Shown: piece after piece, positions 34,188-42,567 of the stretch
How positions within the stretch are numbered: the stretch's first letter is position 1
Layout of the letters: every line of letters starts with the position of its first letter
DNA from: Pedobacter lusitanus
Lineage (GTDB): Bacteria > Bacteroidota > Bacteroidia > Sphingobacteriales > Sphingobacteriaceae
NCBI RefSeq assembly: GCF_040026395.1
Contig: NZ_CP157278.1
Location: forward strand, 3,038,001 to 3,102,000
Length of the DNA stretch: 64,000 nucleotides
Direction: 5' to 3'
Notes under the pieces: model-generated
What the model was told of the DNA's origin: nothing
The model's input: the letters and a program-made list of their open reading frames with translations, nothing else
The model's database searches: none
Program-made: the position numbers and the translations under genes

Positions 34188-34501
34188 GACATATATACCA
34201 TTATAAGACAATGGTTTAAGTCATCTGTTTCCTCAATCATTTCTGATATTAAGAATCTATAAAGGATACTGATTCATAAATAATGATTAATTAAACACAA
34301 CAATTGTATAATTCGATGAAAACACCGCTTAACATTCTCTTCGGGAGCAATCCTGCTCCATTGCATCCTATATATGCAGCCTCATGGCTATATGCAGAAA
34401 ATCTGCATTTGTTAATCCCATTCAAATAAGCACTGACAAAGTCAGTAACACAAACACACCCAATTATTAATCCGGAATATAATTCCGCTATTCAGTTAAA
34501 T
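34188..34501 (+). other. Long leader between riboswitch and susC B
   Basis: A 314-nt untranslated stretch with several small dyads: ACCATT / AATGGT at 34197-34215, CTGAC / GTCAG near 34434-34446, and GGAAT / ATTCC near 34473-34485, just before the start codon. It also holds a 37-codon ORF (34316-34429; begins MKTPLNILFGSNPAP), which could be a leader peptide but has no independent support. Confidence 0.5.
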
Positions 34502-37500
34502 ATGTATAAAACTTACAAATACTTATTTGGGATCATCCTATCCTTTATAATCATACAGACCGCTGCAGCTCAATCAGCTAAAATCTCTGGCGTAGTCACC
34601 GAGAAATCCAACGGACAACCTTTGCCAGGGGTAAGTATCCTTGTAAAGGGGACAAATATCGGTACACAGACAGATGGAAATGGTAAATTCAGCATCACTG
34701 CCAAACCGAATGATATACTAAAAATTGTATCCATAGGCTTTAATAGTCAGGAACTTAAAATAACCACAACAAATGCACTCACTGTACAACTGGAAGAATC
34801 ATCCAATGCATTAAGCGAAATTGTTGTAACCGCACTGAATATTCCGAAAGAAAAGAAATCTTTAGGTTATTCGGTTCAGGAATTAAAGTCAAAGGATCTT
34901 TCTGAAGCAAAAGAGACTAATCTGCTCAATGCTTTATCCGGAAAGGTAGCCGGTGTACAGATAACAAACAGTCAGGGCGACATGGGGTCTTCCAGAATCA
35001 TTATTCGTGGAGAGACTTCCATTTCAGGTAACAATCAACCCCTGTTTGTGATTGACGGAGTACCGGTAGATAATACACAAAATCTGGGCAATGGCGGATC
35101 ACGTGATTTTGCCAATACAATATCAGACATCAATTCTGAAGATATTGAATCCATGAGTGTATTAAAAGGACCTAATGCTGCCGCACTTTATGGCTCAAGA
35201 GCCGCCGCAGGTGTAGTCTTAATTACAACAAAAAAAGGCAAAAACTCACAGGGTTTAGGCATCAGCGTGAATTCAAATGCAACATTTTCAACTTTACTAA
35301 CTATACCATCTTATCAGAATTCATTTGGACAGGGTGCTAACGGCCAGTTCAGTTATGTAGATGGTAAAGGTGGTGGTGTTAATGATGGTGTAGATGAGAG
35401 CTGGGGTCCAAGACTGGACGGGCGTTTAATCCCGCAGTTTAATTCTAATGGTACTCCGGTGCCATTCATTGCACATCCAAACAATGTACGTGACTTCTTT
35501 AATACCGGACGCACCCTGAACAATGGAATCTCCATTTCAGGATCAGGAGAGAAATATAACTTACGTTTTTCTTATAACAACCTTGATCAGACTGGTGTTA
35601 TTCCAAACTCATCACAATCAAAAAACTCTTTCCTTTTAAATGCTACTTATAAAATAACACCAAAACTGACTTTCAATGCATTAGCCAATTATGTAAACAG
35701 CAGTGCAGCAAACCTACCGGGTTCTGGTGGAAAAAGAGCCAGCAGTACGATGCTGCAATTCACCTGGTTTGGCCGTCAGGTTGATGTAGATAAATTAAAG
35801 ACCTATCAGGATGCCAACGGGAATAATATTAACTGGAATAACAGCTATTACAGTAATCCATATTTTGTTGCTTACGAGAATACGGTAAGTCAGGTTCGTA
35901 ACCGGCTGATTGGAAGCGCTGAATTAAACTATAAAATAATCGATGGTTTGTCAGCAAATTTCAGAACCGGGAATGACTACTATACTGACCGCAGAAAAAT
36001 CAGGATTGCTTATGGAACCAATGGAACTCCATTCGGATCTTATGAAGAAGATGCCTATACTTTTAGCGAAAACAATACCGAAGGAAGACTGGATTTCAAT
36101 AAAAAGCTGAATTCAGATTTTAATCTTGATCTTTTATTGGGAGGGAATATCCGTACCACCACTTTTGAAAACAATAACCAGAAAGCTCCTAAGCTGGCAG
36201 TTAATAACCTTTATACCTTAAGTAACTCCCGCGATCCGCTGATCTCTTCTAACGAATACAGCAAACAACGGGTATACAGTACATTCGGTTCTGCTCAGCT
36301 TGGTTTCAGAAATTATGCCTACTTAAATGTAACGGCAAGAAACGACTGGTCTTCTACCCTGCCTCCGCAAAACCGTTCATATTTCTATCCTTCAGTCAAT
36401 GCGAGTTTAATTCTTACTGAAGCCTTCGACATTAAGAGTGATGTTCTAAACTTTGCAAAACTTCGTGGCGGATGGTCTAAAGTAGGTAAAGACGCCAGCC
36501 CTTACCAATTATTCAACAATTATCAGTTTACTGCGCCATTTGATAGTAATCCGCAGCAAAATCTCAATAAAGTAGATCTGAATCCCGAACTAAAGCCAGA
36601 AACTACCAAATCTACCGAAGCAGGTCTTGAACTGGGCTTTTTCAAAAACAGAGTACGTTTTGACTTCAGTTTATATAATACAAACAGTATCAACCAGATC
36701 TTAAGTCTGGACGTGAGTCCAACTACCGGATATCTTAAGAAACTTGTTAATGGTGGTACGATTAACAACAAAGGAATCGAGGCTCAACTAGGTATAACAC
36801 CAATCAAAACAAAGGACTTTACCTGGGATATCAATGTTAATTATTCGATGAATCGCAGTAAGGTAAAAGACCTTTATCAGAAGGTACAAAGCTATGAACT
36901 CGGATCAGACGGATCTGTTCAGATTCTGGCAACTGTAGGACAGCCATATGGAACAATTTTCGGTACAGCTTATGAAAGAAATGCAGCCGGAGATATTATT
37001 ATTGGCGCAGACGGAACACCACAGGCAAGTCCTACTAAAAAAATCCTTGGAAAGTATACACCAGACTGGCTGGGTGGTATTAACAATACATTTACTTATA
37101 AAAGGATCAGTTTAAGTGTATTGGTTGATGCACATATTGGTGGAAAAATTTACTCAGGAACCAACAGTACCGGAACTTACACAGGAGTATTAGCCTCTAC
37201 CCTTCCGGGACGTGGTGCTGAAAACGGAGGGATAACTTATTATAAAAATGCCGCTGGCAAAGCAGTACAGATTAACCCTGGTACAGCTGCTCCCGGAGGT
37301 GCGTCCATTTATGATGACGGAATGATTTTCAAAGGCTTATTAGCAGATGGTACACCAAACAATACCATCATACCTGCAAGTCAGTATTACAAATCAATGA
37401 ACAATATAGACGAAGCATCAGTTTACAGTGCTACTTATATTAAACTGAGAGAAATAAAACTGGGTTACACCTTACCTGCGCAATGGATCAAATCCATAGG

Positions 37501-37672
37501 TCTGCAAAGCGCAACAATTTCAGCAGTAGGCAGAAATCTGTTTATCCTGCATAAAAATGTACCTAATATTGATCCTGAATCTGCTTTTAATACAGGTAAC
37601 GGACAAGGTCTTGAAGACCTCGGACTACCAACCGTACGTACTATTGGTTTCAATCTTAATTTCAAATTCTAA
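34502..37672 (+). CDS. SusC/RagA-type TonB-dependent transporter, pair B (SAM-riboswitch controlled)
   Basis: A 1056-residue outer-membrane receptor with signal peptide (ending in IIQTAAAQ), regulatory domain (about 25-100; KISGVVTEKSNGQPLPGVSI), plug (about 115-245; LFVIDGVPVDNTQN and AALYGSRAAAGVVLITTKKG) and a large barrel ending IGFNLNFKF. It lacks an STN domain. The upstream SAM-I riboswitch ties its expression to cellular SAM, which suggests the cargo is a methionine- or sulfur-containing compound, perhaps peptides; RagA/RagB is a known peptide-importing member of this superfamily. The substrate is an inference from regulation only. Its SusD partner follows after 5 bp. Confidence 0.95.
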   Translation: MYKTYKYLFGIILSFIIIQTAAAQSAKISGVVTEKSNGQPLPGVSILVKGTNIGTQTDGNGKFSITAKPNDILKIVSIGFNSQELKITTTNALTVQLEESSNALSEIVVTALNIPKEKKSLGYSVQELKSKDLSEAKETNLLNALSGKVAGVQITNSQGDMGSSRIIIRGETSISGNNQPLFVIDGVPVDNTQNLGNGGSRDFANTISDINSEDIESMSVLKGPNAAALYGSRAAAGVVLITTKKGKNSQGLGISVNSNATFSTLLTIPSYQNSFGQGANGQFSYVDGKGGGVNDGVDESWGPRLDGRLIPQFNSNGTPVPFIAHPNNVRDFFNTGRTLNNGISISGSGEKYNLRFSYNNLDQTGVIPNSSQSKNSFLLNATYKITPKLTFNALANYVNSSAANLPGSGGKRASSTMLQFTWFGRQVDVDKLKTYQDANGNNINWNNSYYSNPYFVAYENTVSQVRNRLIGSAELNYKIIDGLSANFRTGNDYYTDRRKIRIAYGTNGTPFGSYEEDAYTFSENNTEGRLDFNKKLNSDFNLDLLLGGNIRTTTFENNNQKAPKLAVNNLYTLSNSRDPLISSNEYSKQRVYSTFGSAQLGFRNYAYLNVTARNDWSSTLPPQNRSYFYPSVNASLILTEAFDIKSDVLNFAKLRGGWSKVGKDASPYQLFNNYQFTAPFDSNPQQNLNKVDLNPELKPETTKSTEAGLELGFFKNRVRFDFSLYNTNSINQILSLDVSPTTGYLKKLVNGGTINNKGIEAQLGITPIKTKDFTWDINVNYSMNRSKVKDLYQKVQSYELGSDGSVQILATVGQPYGTIFGTAYERNAAGDIIIGADGTPQASPTKKILGKYTPDWLGGINNTFTYKRISLSVLVDAHIGGKIYSGTNSTGTYTGVLASTLPGRGAENGGITYYKNAAGKAVQINPGTAAPGGASIYDDGMIFKGLLADGTPNNTIIPASQYYKSMNNIDEASVYSATYIKLREIKLGYTLPAQWIKSIGLQSATISAVGRNLFILHKNVPNIDPESAFNTGNGQGLEDLGLPTVRTIGFNLNFKF

Positions 37673-37677
37673 TTTCC

Positions 37678-39111
37678 ATGAAAACAAAATATATACCGCT
37701 GTTACTGTCAGGCTTACTGCTTATTACAGCTACCTCCTGCAAAAAAACACTGGACGAAACTAATGTTGATCCAAATAATTCAAAAACAGCACAACCAGAA
37801 TTTCTGCTGACAGCAGCAATTAAAAACACGTCTGACACCTATTGGGGTACGACCAATAATATGAACTCGAGTTTACTCTTTGTACAGCACTGGGCTAAAA
37901 TCCAATATACTGACCCGGACAGATATATCTTTAGCAATACATCCTTTCAGGATTTATGGACAACAGGATACCGGTTGGGAATAGTCAACCTGAATCAACT
38001 GATTAAACTGGCAGATGCCCAGGGAAACACGAACTATAAAGGCGTTGCCCTTGTACTCAGATCATGGATCTTCGCACTGGAAACCGATGCTTACGGTGAT
38101 GTACCTTACTCACAAGCCGGAGATATCAGTCAGTACCTGACCCCAAAATATGATACGCAGAGAGATGTATATCTGGGTATTTTAAACGATCTGAAAACTG
38201 CGCAGACCAGCTTAGATCCGGCAGGGAAGCCAATTTCAGGCGATGTTATTTATGCGAATTCAATTGCCTCATGGAAAAAATTTGCCAACTCATTGCGTCT
38301 GAGAATCGCACTGCGCATTGCTGATCGCGAACCAGAACTTGCCAGACAGGTTATTGCTGCTGTCCAAACCGAAGGTGGAACATATATCAGTTCGAATGCA
38401 GAAAATGCACAGCTGAACTATAAAGCCTCTCCCAATCAAAATCCGATCAGTAATCTCTTTGATACGCGTGACGATTACCGGATCAGCAAAACGATTGTAG
38501 ATCAGTTGACAGCCTTAAATGATCCGCGTCTTGCAGTATACGCAAGTAAAGCCGCCAAAACACAACTTTACACCGGGGTACCTAATGGATTACTCCCGGG
38601 TGATGCTTCTGCTCTTGGACTAACCAGCACCTCAAAACCCGGCGCTTATTTTATTGCCCCAACTGCTCCAGCTGTAATTATTAGCTATGCAGAAATACTG
38701 TTTGACCGTGCAGAAGCAGCGGCAAGAGGATTTACCAATGAAAATGCCCCATCTCTTTACAAACAGGCTGTAGAAGCTTCTTTACTGCAGTATGGTATTT
38801 CCACAACAGATATTGCAACTTATCAGGCAAGACCAGATGTACAATATGATGCCTCCAATTTTAAAAAGTCAATCGGGAACCAAAAATGGATAGCCTTATT
38901 CGGTCAGGGCCTTGAAGCATTTGCAGAATGGAGAAGACTCGATTACCCGATACTGACCCCTGCGGTAGCTGGTTCATTAAACGGCAAAATACCAGTAAGG
39001 TTTATTTACCCGGGAACAGAGCAGTCTTTAAATCCTGAAGGCTATAAAGCAGCTGTGGCAAACCAGGGAGCAGATGCTTTAACTACAAAGCTCTGGTTTG
39101 ATGTAAACTAA
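37678..39111 (+). CDS. SusD-like lipoprotein, pair B
   Basis: A 477-residue SusD-like_2-type lipoprotein with Cys21 at the lipobox (LLLITATSC). The fold is shown by GDVPYSQAGDIS near residue 140 and GNQKWIALFGQGLEAFAEWR near the C-terminus, then VRFIYPGTEQSLNPEGY. It works with susC B as the lid of the transporter and shares the SAM-riboswitch transcript. Confidence 0.94.
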   Translation: MKTKYIPLLLSGLLLITATSCKKTLDETNVDPNNSKTAQPEFLLTAAIKNTSDTYWGTTNNMNSSLLFVQHWAKIQYTDPDRYIFSNTSFQDLWTTGYRLGIVNLNQLIKLADAQGNTNYKGVALVLRSWIFALETDAYGDVPYSQAGDISQYLTPKYDTQRDVYLGILNDLKTAQTSLDPAGKPISGDVIYANSIASWKKFANSLRLRIALRIADREPELARQVIAAVQTEGGTYISSNAENAQLNYKASPNQNPISNLFDTRDDYRISKTIVDQLTALNDPRLAVYASKAAKTQLYTGVPNGLLPGDASALGLTSTSKPGAYFIAPTAPAVIISYAEILFDRAEAAARGFTNENAPSLYKQAVEASLLQYGISTTDIATYQARPDVQYDASNFKKSIGNQKWIALFGQGLEAFAEWRRLDYPILTPAVAGSLNGKIPVRFIYPGTEQSLNPEGYKAAVANQGADALTTKLWFDVN

Positions 39112-39115
39112 TTAT

Positions 39116-39229
39116 AGTTCCCCTTACCTGATCAAAACGTTTAAATATGTTTTATTCTGATTATCATTTTATTAAATATTCAGAATCACATAAATTTATC
39201 ATTTTAATCGCTGATATTTAAGGGGAACT
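39116..39229. repeat. Nested inverted repeats between susD B and barnase
   Basis: An 11-bp outer arm AGTTCCCCTTA (39116-39126) is matched by TAAGGGGAACT (39219-39229). Inside, ATTCTGA (39154-39160) pairs with TCAGAAT (39180-39186). TTATCATTTTA is also directly repeated (39161-39171, 39196-39206), and an AAACGTTT core lies at 39135-39142. It could be a structured RNA, a barrier between the two operons, or a small repeat element. Confidence 0.5.
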
Positions 39230-39269
39230 TAATATAAGATCTCTCATTTATCCGCCAAAAAAGAAGAAC

Positions 39270-39674
39270 ATGAGAATTCTACTCACTTTAATCACCTGCT
39301 GTATTCTGCTTTTTTCCTGCAGAAGAGACCATTCATCAACAGATCAGGCAGCAACACTACAAGAAAGAACAACAGCCAGTACAGCATCTACAGATACTGA
39401 TGCTGAAGACAATGTAAAAGTAGCCGGCGTCCCTCAAAAGGCCTATACAGTGGCTGCATACATTGCTAAAAATAATAAAGCTCCGCAGGGATATGTTGGC
39501 GGGACAGTTTTCCAGAACCGGGAAGGACGATTACCGCAAGGCGTAGCTTATAAAGAATACGACGTGAACCCCAAAGTCAGAGGACAGAACAGAGGGGCAG
39601 AACGAATTATAATCGGAGCTGATGGCATCCGTTATTATACGGGAGATCATTATAGAACATTTACAAAATTTTAA
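39270..39674 (+). CDS. Lipoprotein-type barnase-family ribonuclease
   Basis: A 134-residue guanyl-specific RNase of the barnase family, which cleaves single-stranded RNA after G. The C-terminal half carries the barnase core GGTVFQNREGRLP, then E96 (YKEYDVN), R112 (GAERIII) and H127 (TGDHYRTFTKF), matching barnase E73, R87 and H102 with similar spacing. The N-terminus is a lipoprotein signal with Cys17 (CILLFSC), followed by a Ser/Thr-rich linker of about 35 residues. So the enzyme is exported and probably lipid-anchored, perhaps as an antibacterial or RNA-scavenging enzyme. The inhibitor gene follows after 4 bp. Confidence 0.9.
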   Translation: MRILLTLITCCILLFSCRRDHSSTDQAATLQERTTASTASTDTDAEDNVKVAGVPQKAYTVAAYIAKNNKAPQGYVGGTVFQNREGRLPQGVAYKEYDVNPKVRGQNRGAERIIIGADGIRYYTGDHYRTFTKF

Positions 39675-39678
39675 AGAT

Positions 39679-40128
39679 ATGAACGGATTTTGCCTCTTTG
39701 AAGCTGGAAAAGAAAAAGACCTGATTAAGGACAATACACGTATTGTGCAGATAGATGGACGTGAAATTGTAACTGTGGATGAGTTTATTCACGATATAGC
39801 CGGGCAACTCGACTTTCCGGATTACTATAGCAGTAGTCTGGATTCACTGGAAGAACTGCTTAACGATTTAAGCTGGCTTAAAGAATCCGGGTTTGCAATT
39901 ATAGTCCGCAATTACTCATTTTTCCTATGCGAAGAAAAGAATCTTGCACGGAAAGCCAATTTACTGGCATTACTTAATGACGTAGCCGAACAATGGGATA
40001 ACGTACCTAATTATCCCGGAGAAGAAGATTTCAGGAATAAAGCTGTCTTTAATATATATGTAGAGAAAGGATCAGCTGCAGTTTCTGAACTGGAGAAACT
40101 TAAAATCAATTACAGCGAGGCTAAATAA
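39679..40128 (+). CDS. Barstar-family RNase inhibitor
   Basis: A 149-residue protein with a barstar domain at about residues 20-80 (IDGREIVTVDEFIHDIAGQL followed by DFPDYYSSSLDSLEELLNDL and a tryptophan), which binds and blocks barnase-type RNases. The ATG at 39679 is preferred: the longer frame from 39622 would run through the end of the RNase gene. The C-terminal 60 residues are extra compared with the 90-residue classical barstar. It has no signal peptide, so it protects the cytoplasm until the RNase is exported. It forms a toxin-immunity pair with the gene 4 bp upstream. Confidence 0.88.
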   Translation: MNGFCLFEAGKEKDLIKDNTRIVQIDGREIVTVDEFIHDIAGQLDFPDYYSSSLDSLEELLNDLSWLKESGFAIIVRNYSFFLCEEKNLARKANLLALLNDVAEQWDNVPNYPGEEDFRNKAVFNIYVEKGSAAVSELEKLKINYSEAK

Positions 40129-40154
40129 TCCGCAGCATAAAGGTCTCGCTCAAC

Positions 40155-40194
40155 AAAAAAGGTGGTACTGATTATAATCAGTACCACCTTTTTT
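40155..40194. terminator. Bidirectional terminator
   Basis: A 19-bp perfect stem (40155-40173 with 40176-40194), six As at the left and six Ts at the right, between the convergent barstar and GH92 genes. Confidence 0.93.
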
Positions 40195-40205
40195 ATATCA
40201 GCAGG

Positions 40206-42464
40206 TTAATATTCAGCTCCACCGGACTTAGGCCGGTCTGCCTCATTTACCCCCCAAGTAGCAGATGGCCGGGCTCCCATATATAAGGTCAGCTCTCCGC
40301 CAGCAACAATAGCAGCATGTCTGAGATAATTTTTAGTATAAGGTTTGCCATTTAATACAGCCTTCTGGATAAACTTATTTTCCGGGCTGTTACCAATGAC
40401 CTTAATTTCAAATTTCCTGGCCCCCGGCAGATTAATAACTGCCTGATCAACCAGTGGTGAACCAAATACATATTCCCCGTTAACCGGATTAACCGGATAG
40501 AATCCTAAAGCTGAGAACACATACCAGGAAGACATCTGTCCCAGATCTTCGTTTCCGCAAAGACCATCAGGTTTAGCTGTATATAATGAATCTGTGATCT
40601 GGCGTACTACCTGTGCAGTTCTGGATGGTTTACCAGCATAAGCATATAAATACGGTGTATGATGATTAGGCTCATTACCCTGCGCATATTGTCCGATCAG
40701 ACCACTGATATCAGGAGAACCACCTTTGTCAACAACAGAACTGATACTAAACAAAGAATCCAGTTTTCTTGTAAAACCACCCTCGCCACCAAATAAACGG
40801 ATTAATCCTTCAGGATCCTGAGGGACCAGCCAGGTATACTGCCATGCATTCCCTTCCGTATAATCATCCTCACGATGTTTAGATGCTACCGGATCAAAAG
40901 GTTTACGCCAGCTGCCATCGGCCAGTTTACCACGCATAAATTCTACCTGCGGATCAAAATATTCTGCATATAATTTTGCTCTTTTACTAAAATAAGCATA
41001 GTCTTGCTCTTTATGCATTGCTTTTGCCATACGGGCGATACACCAATCGTCAATTGCATATTCCAGCCCTTTTGCAACGGCTTCAGGTACCTTATCAGCT
41101 GGAATATATTTCAGTTGCTGAATATATTCTATACCATCCTCTTTCTGCATAGCAGAATGTTTAATAGCTTCATAAGCAAGCTCCGTATCATATTTTCTGA
41201 AACCTTTCAGATAAGCATCTACAATAATTGGCACGGCATGATATCCAATCATCGTATTGGTCTCATTACCCATTAAATGCCATACAGGTAATTTGCCCTG
41301 TTGTTTATAAATAGCCAGGAATGAATTGATAATATCCGATACTTTATCAGGATGCACAATTGTATACAAAGGATGAAAGGCACGATAAGTATCCCATAAA
41401 GAGAAAGTAGTATAATTATCAAATCCTGGTTTGTGATAAACTTTCTTATCAGTACCGCGATAATCACCATTTGCATCATTAAATAATGAAGGAGCAATCA
41501 TCGTATGATACAAAGCAGTATAGAAAACCTTTTTAATATGATTACTTCCCTGGATCTGAATTTTTGATAACTCCCTGTTCCATTTTGCATTGGCCGATGC
41601 AACTACTTTAGCAAAATCCCATGCCGGAATTTCAGCTGTTATATTGGCCAGTGCGTTCTCATAACTAACCGGAGAAATCCCCACTTTCATTTGCAGCACG
41701 TTTTGTGCAATAGCTTTAAAATTAAGCACAGCTTTCATTTTTTTACCTTTCCCCTCAATCCCGGAGGCAACCTGCGTGCTGTCATAAAGTGAAATACTGC
41801 TTAATGGCTGCGATAATTTAACTGCAAAATACAAGCGCTGGTCATCAGCCCATCCTTTAGACATACGATAACCTACAAGCGTTGTACTGTTTACCTGTTT
41901 GATATAAGTCTCCATTGGTTTATCCCAGCCAACACCATCACTCAAATCCAGCATTACATGCGGATTATCCTGTTTTGGAGCAAAAGTATAACGATGAAAA
42001 CCAACTCTTTCAGAAGCAGTAAGCTCAGCCTTGATCTTATATTTATCAAGCACAACACTGTAATAACCAGGTTTGCTTATTTCATTTGCATGAGAAAAAG
42101 TAGATACATATCCATTTTTCTGATCCGTTTTAGTCCCCTTATCCAGCTGGACCTTACCTGTGGCCGGCATCACCAGTACATCATTCAGATCCCCGATTCC
42201 CGTACCACTTAAATGCGTATGCGTAAAACCAATAATAGTATTACTCGAATAATGGTAACCACTGCACCAGTCCCAACCCTCAAAAATATTTGTCGGACCT
42301 AACTGAACAGCTCCAAATGGCACATTAGCCCCAACAAAAACATGTCCGTGCGCATCAGAACCGATTATCGGATCAACATATTGACTTAAGTTATTCTGTG
42401 CGCTCAGATTAAAACTAAAAATGAAACTGCAAATAAAGATTAAACCTGCCTTTTTTCTACTCAT
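40206..42464 (-). CDS. GH92 exo-alpha-mannosidase
   Basis: A 752-residue secreted calcium-dependent alpha-mannosidase of family GH92. The start ATG 42464 gives a signal peptide (MSRKKAGLIFICSFIFSFNLSAQ); ATGs at 42473 and 42497 are also in frame. Diagnostic stretches are SQYVDPIIGSDAHGHVF, FTHTHLSGTGIGDLNDVLVM, YTTFSLWDTYRAFHPLYT, EGNAWQYTWLVPQDPEGLI and GNEDLGQMSSWYVFSALGFY, which contain the catalytic acid and base residues of the family. GH92 enzymes trim alpha-1,2/1,3/1,6/1,4-linked mannose, mainly from N-glycans or yeast mannan. It follows susC/susD pair C on the same strand, so it likely serves that pair. Confidence 0.95.
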   Translation of the reverse strand: MSRKKAGLIFICSFIFSFNLSAQNNLSQYVDPIIGSDAHGHVFVGANVPFGAVQLGPTNIFEGWDWCSGYHYSSNTIIGFTHTHLSGTGIGDLNDVLVMPATGKVQLDKGTKTDQKNGYVSTFSHANEISKPGYYSVVLDKYKIKAELTASERVGFHRYTFAPKQDNPHVMLDLSDGVGWDKPMETYIKQVNSTTLVGYRMSKGWADDQRLYFAVKLSQPLSSISLYDSTQVASGIEGKGKKMKAVLNFKAIAQNVLQMKVGISPVSYENALANITAEIPAWDFAKVVASANAKWNRELSKIQIQGSNHIKKVFYTALYHTMIAPSLFNDANGDYRGTDKKVYHKPGFDNYTTFSLWDTYRAFHPLYTIVHPDKVSDIINSFLAIYKQQGKLPVWHLMGNETNTMIGYHAVPIIVDAYLKGFRKYDTELAYEAIKHSAMQKEDGIEYIQQLKYIPADKVPEAVAKGLEYAIDDWCIARMAKAMHKEQDYAYFSKRAKLYAEYFDPQVEFMRGKLADGSWRKPFDPVASKHREDDYTEGNAWQYTWLVPQDPEGLIRLFGGEGGFTRKLDSLFSISSVVDKGGSPDISGLIGQYAQGNEPNHHTPYLYAYAGKPSRTAQVVRQITDSLYTAKPDGLCGNEDLGQMSSWYVFSALGFYPVNPVNGEYVFGSPLVDQAVINLPGARKFEIKVIGNSPENKFIQKAVLNGKPYTKNYLRHAAIVAGGELTLYMGARPSATWGVNEADRPKSGGAEY

Positions 42465-42493
42465 CTTACTCATATAAATTGCAAAAATAAAAA

Positions 42494-42539
42494 ACACCGG
42501 CCCTTTTATGCCAATAACAGGCGATAAAAAGACCGGTGT
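42494..42539 (-). terminator. Hairpin at the end of pair C, before GH92
   Basis: ACACCGG (42494-42500) pairs with CCGGTGT (42533-42539) around a 32-nt loop with a small inner hairpin. A T-rich tail follows on the minus strand. The same tail contains TATTTTTG, a -7-like element only 6-8 bp from the GH92 start region, so GH92 may have its own promoter. Confidence 0.6.
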
Positions 42540-42567
42540 ATGTAATTTTATTGTTTTAAACCGGTTC

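Noticed and set aside
39622..39678. N-terminal extension of the barstar frame
   Set aside because: It would overlap the RNase gene by 53 bp; the ATG at 39679 gives a normal barstar beginning.
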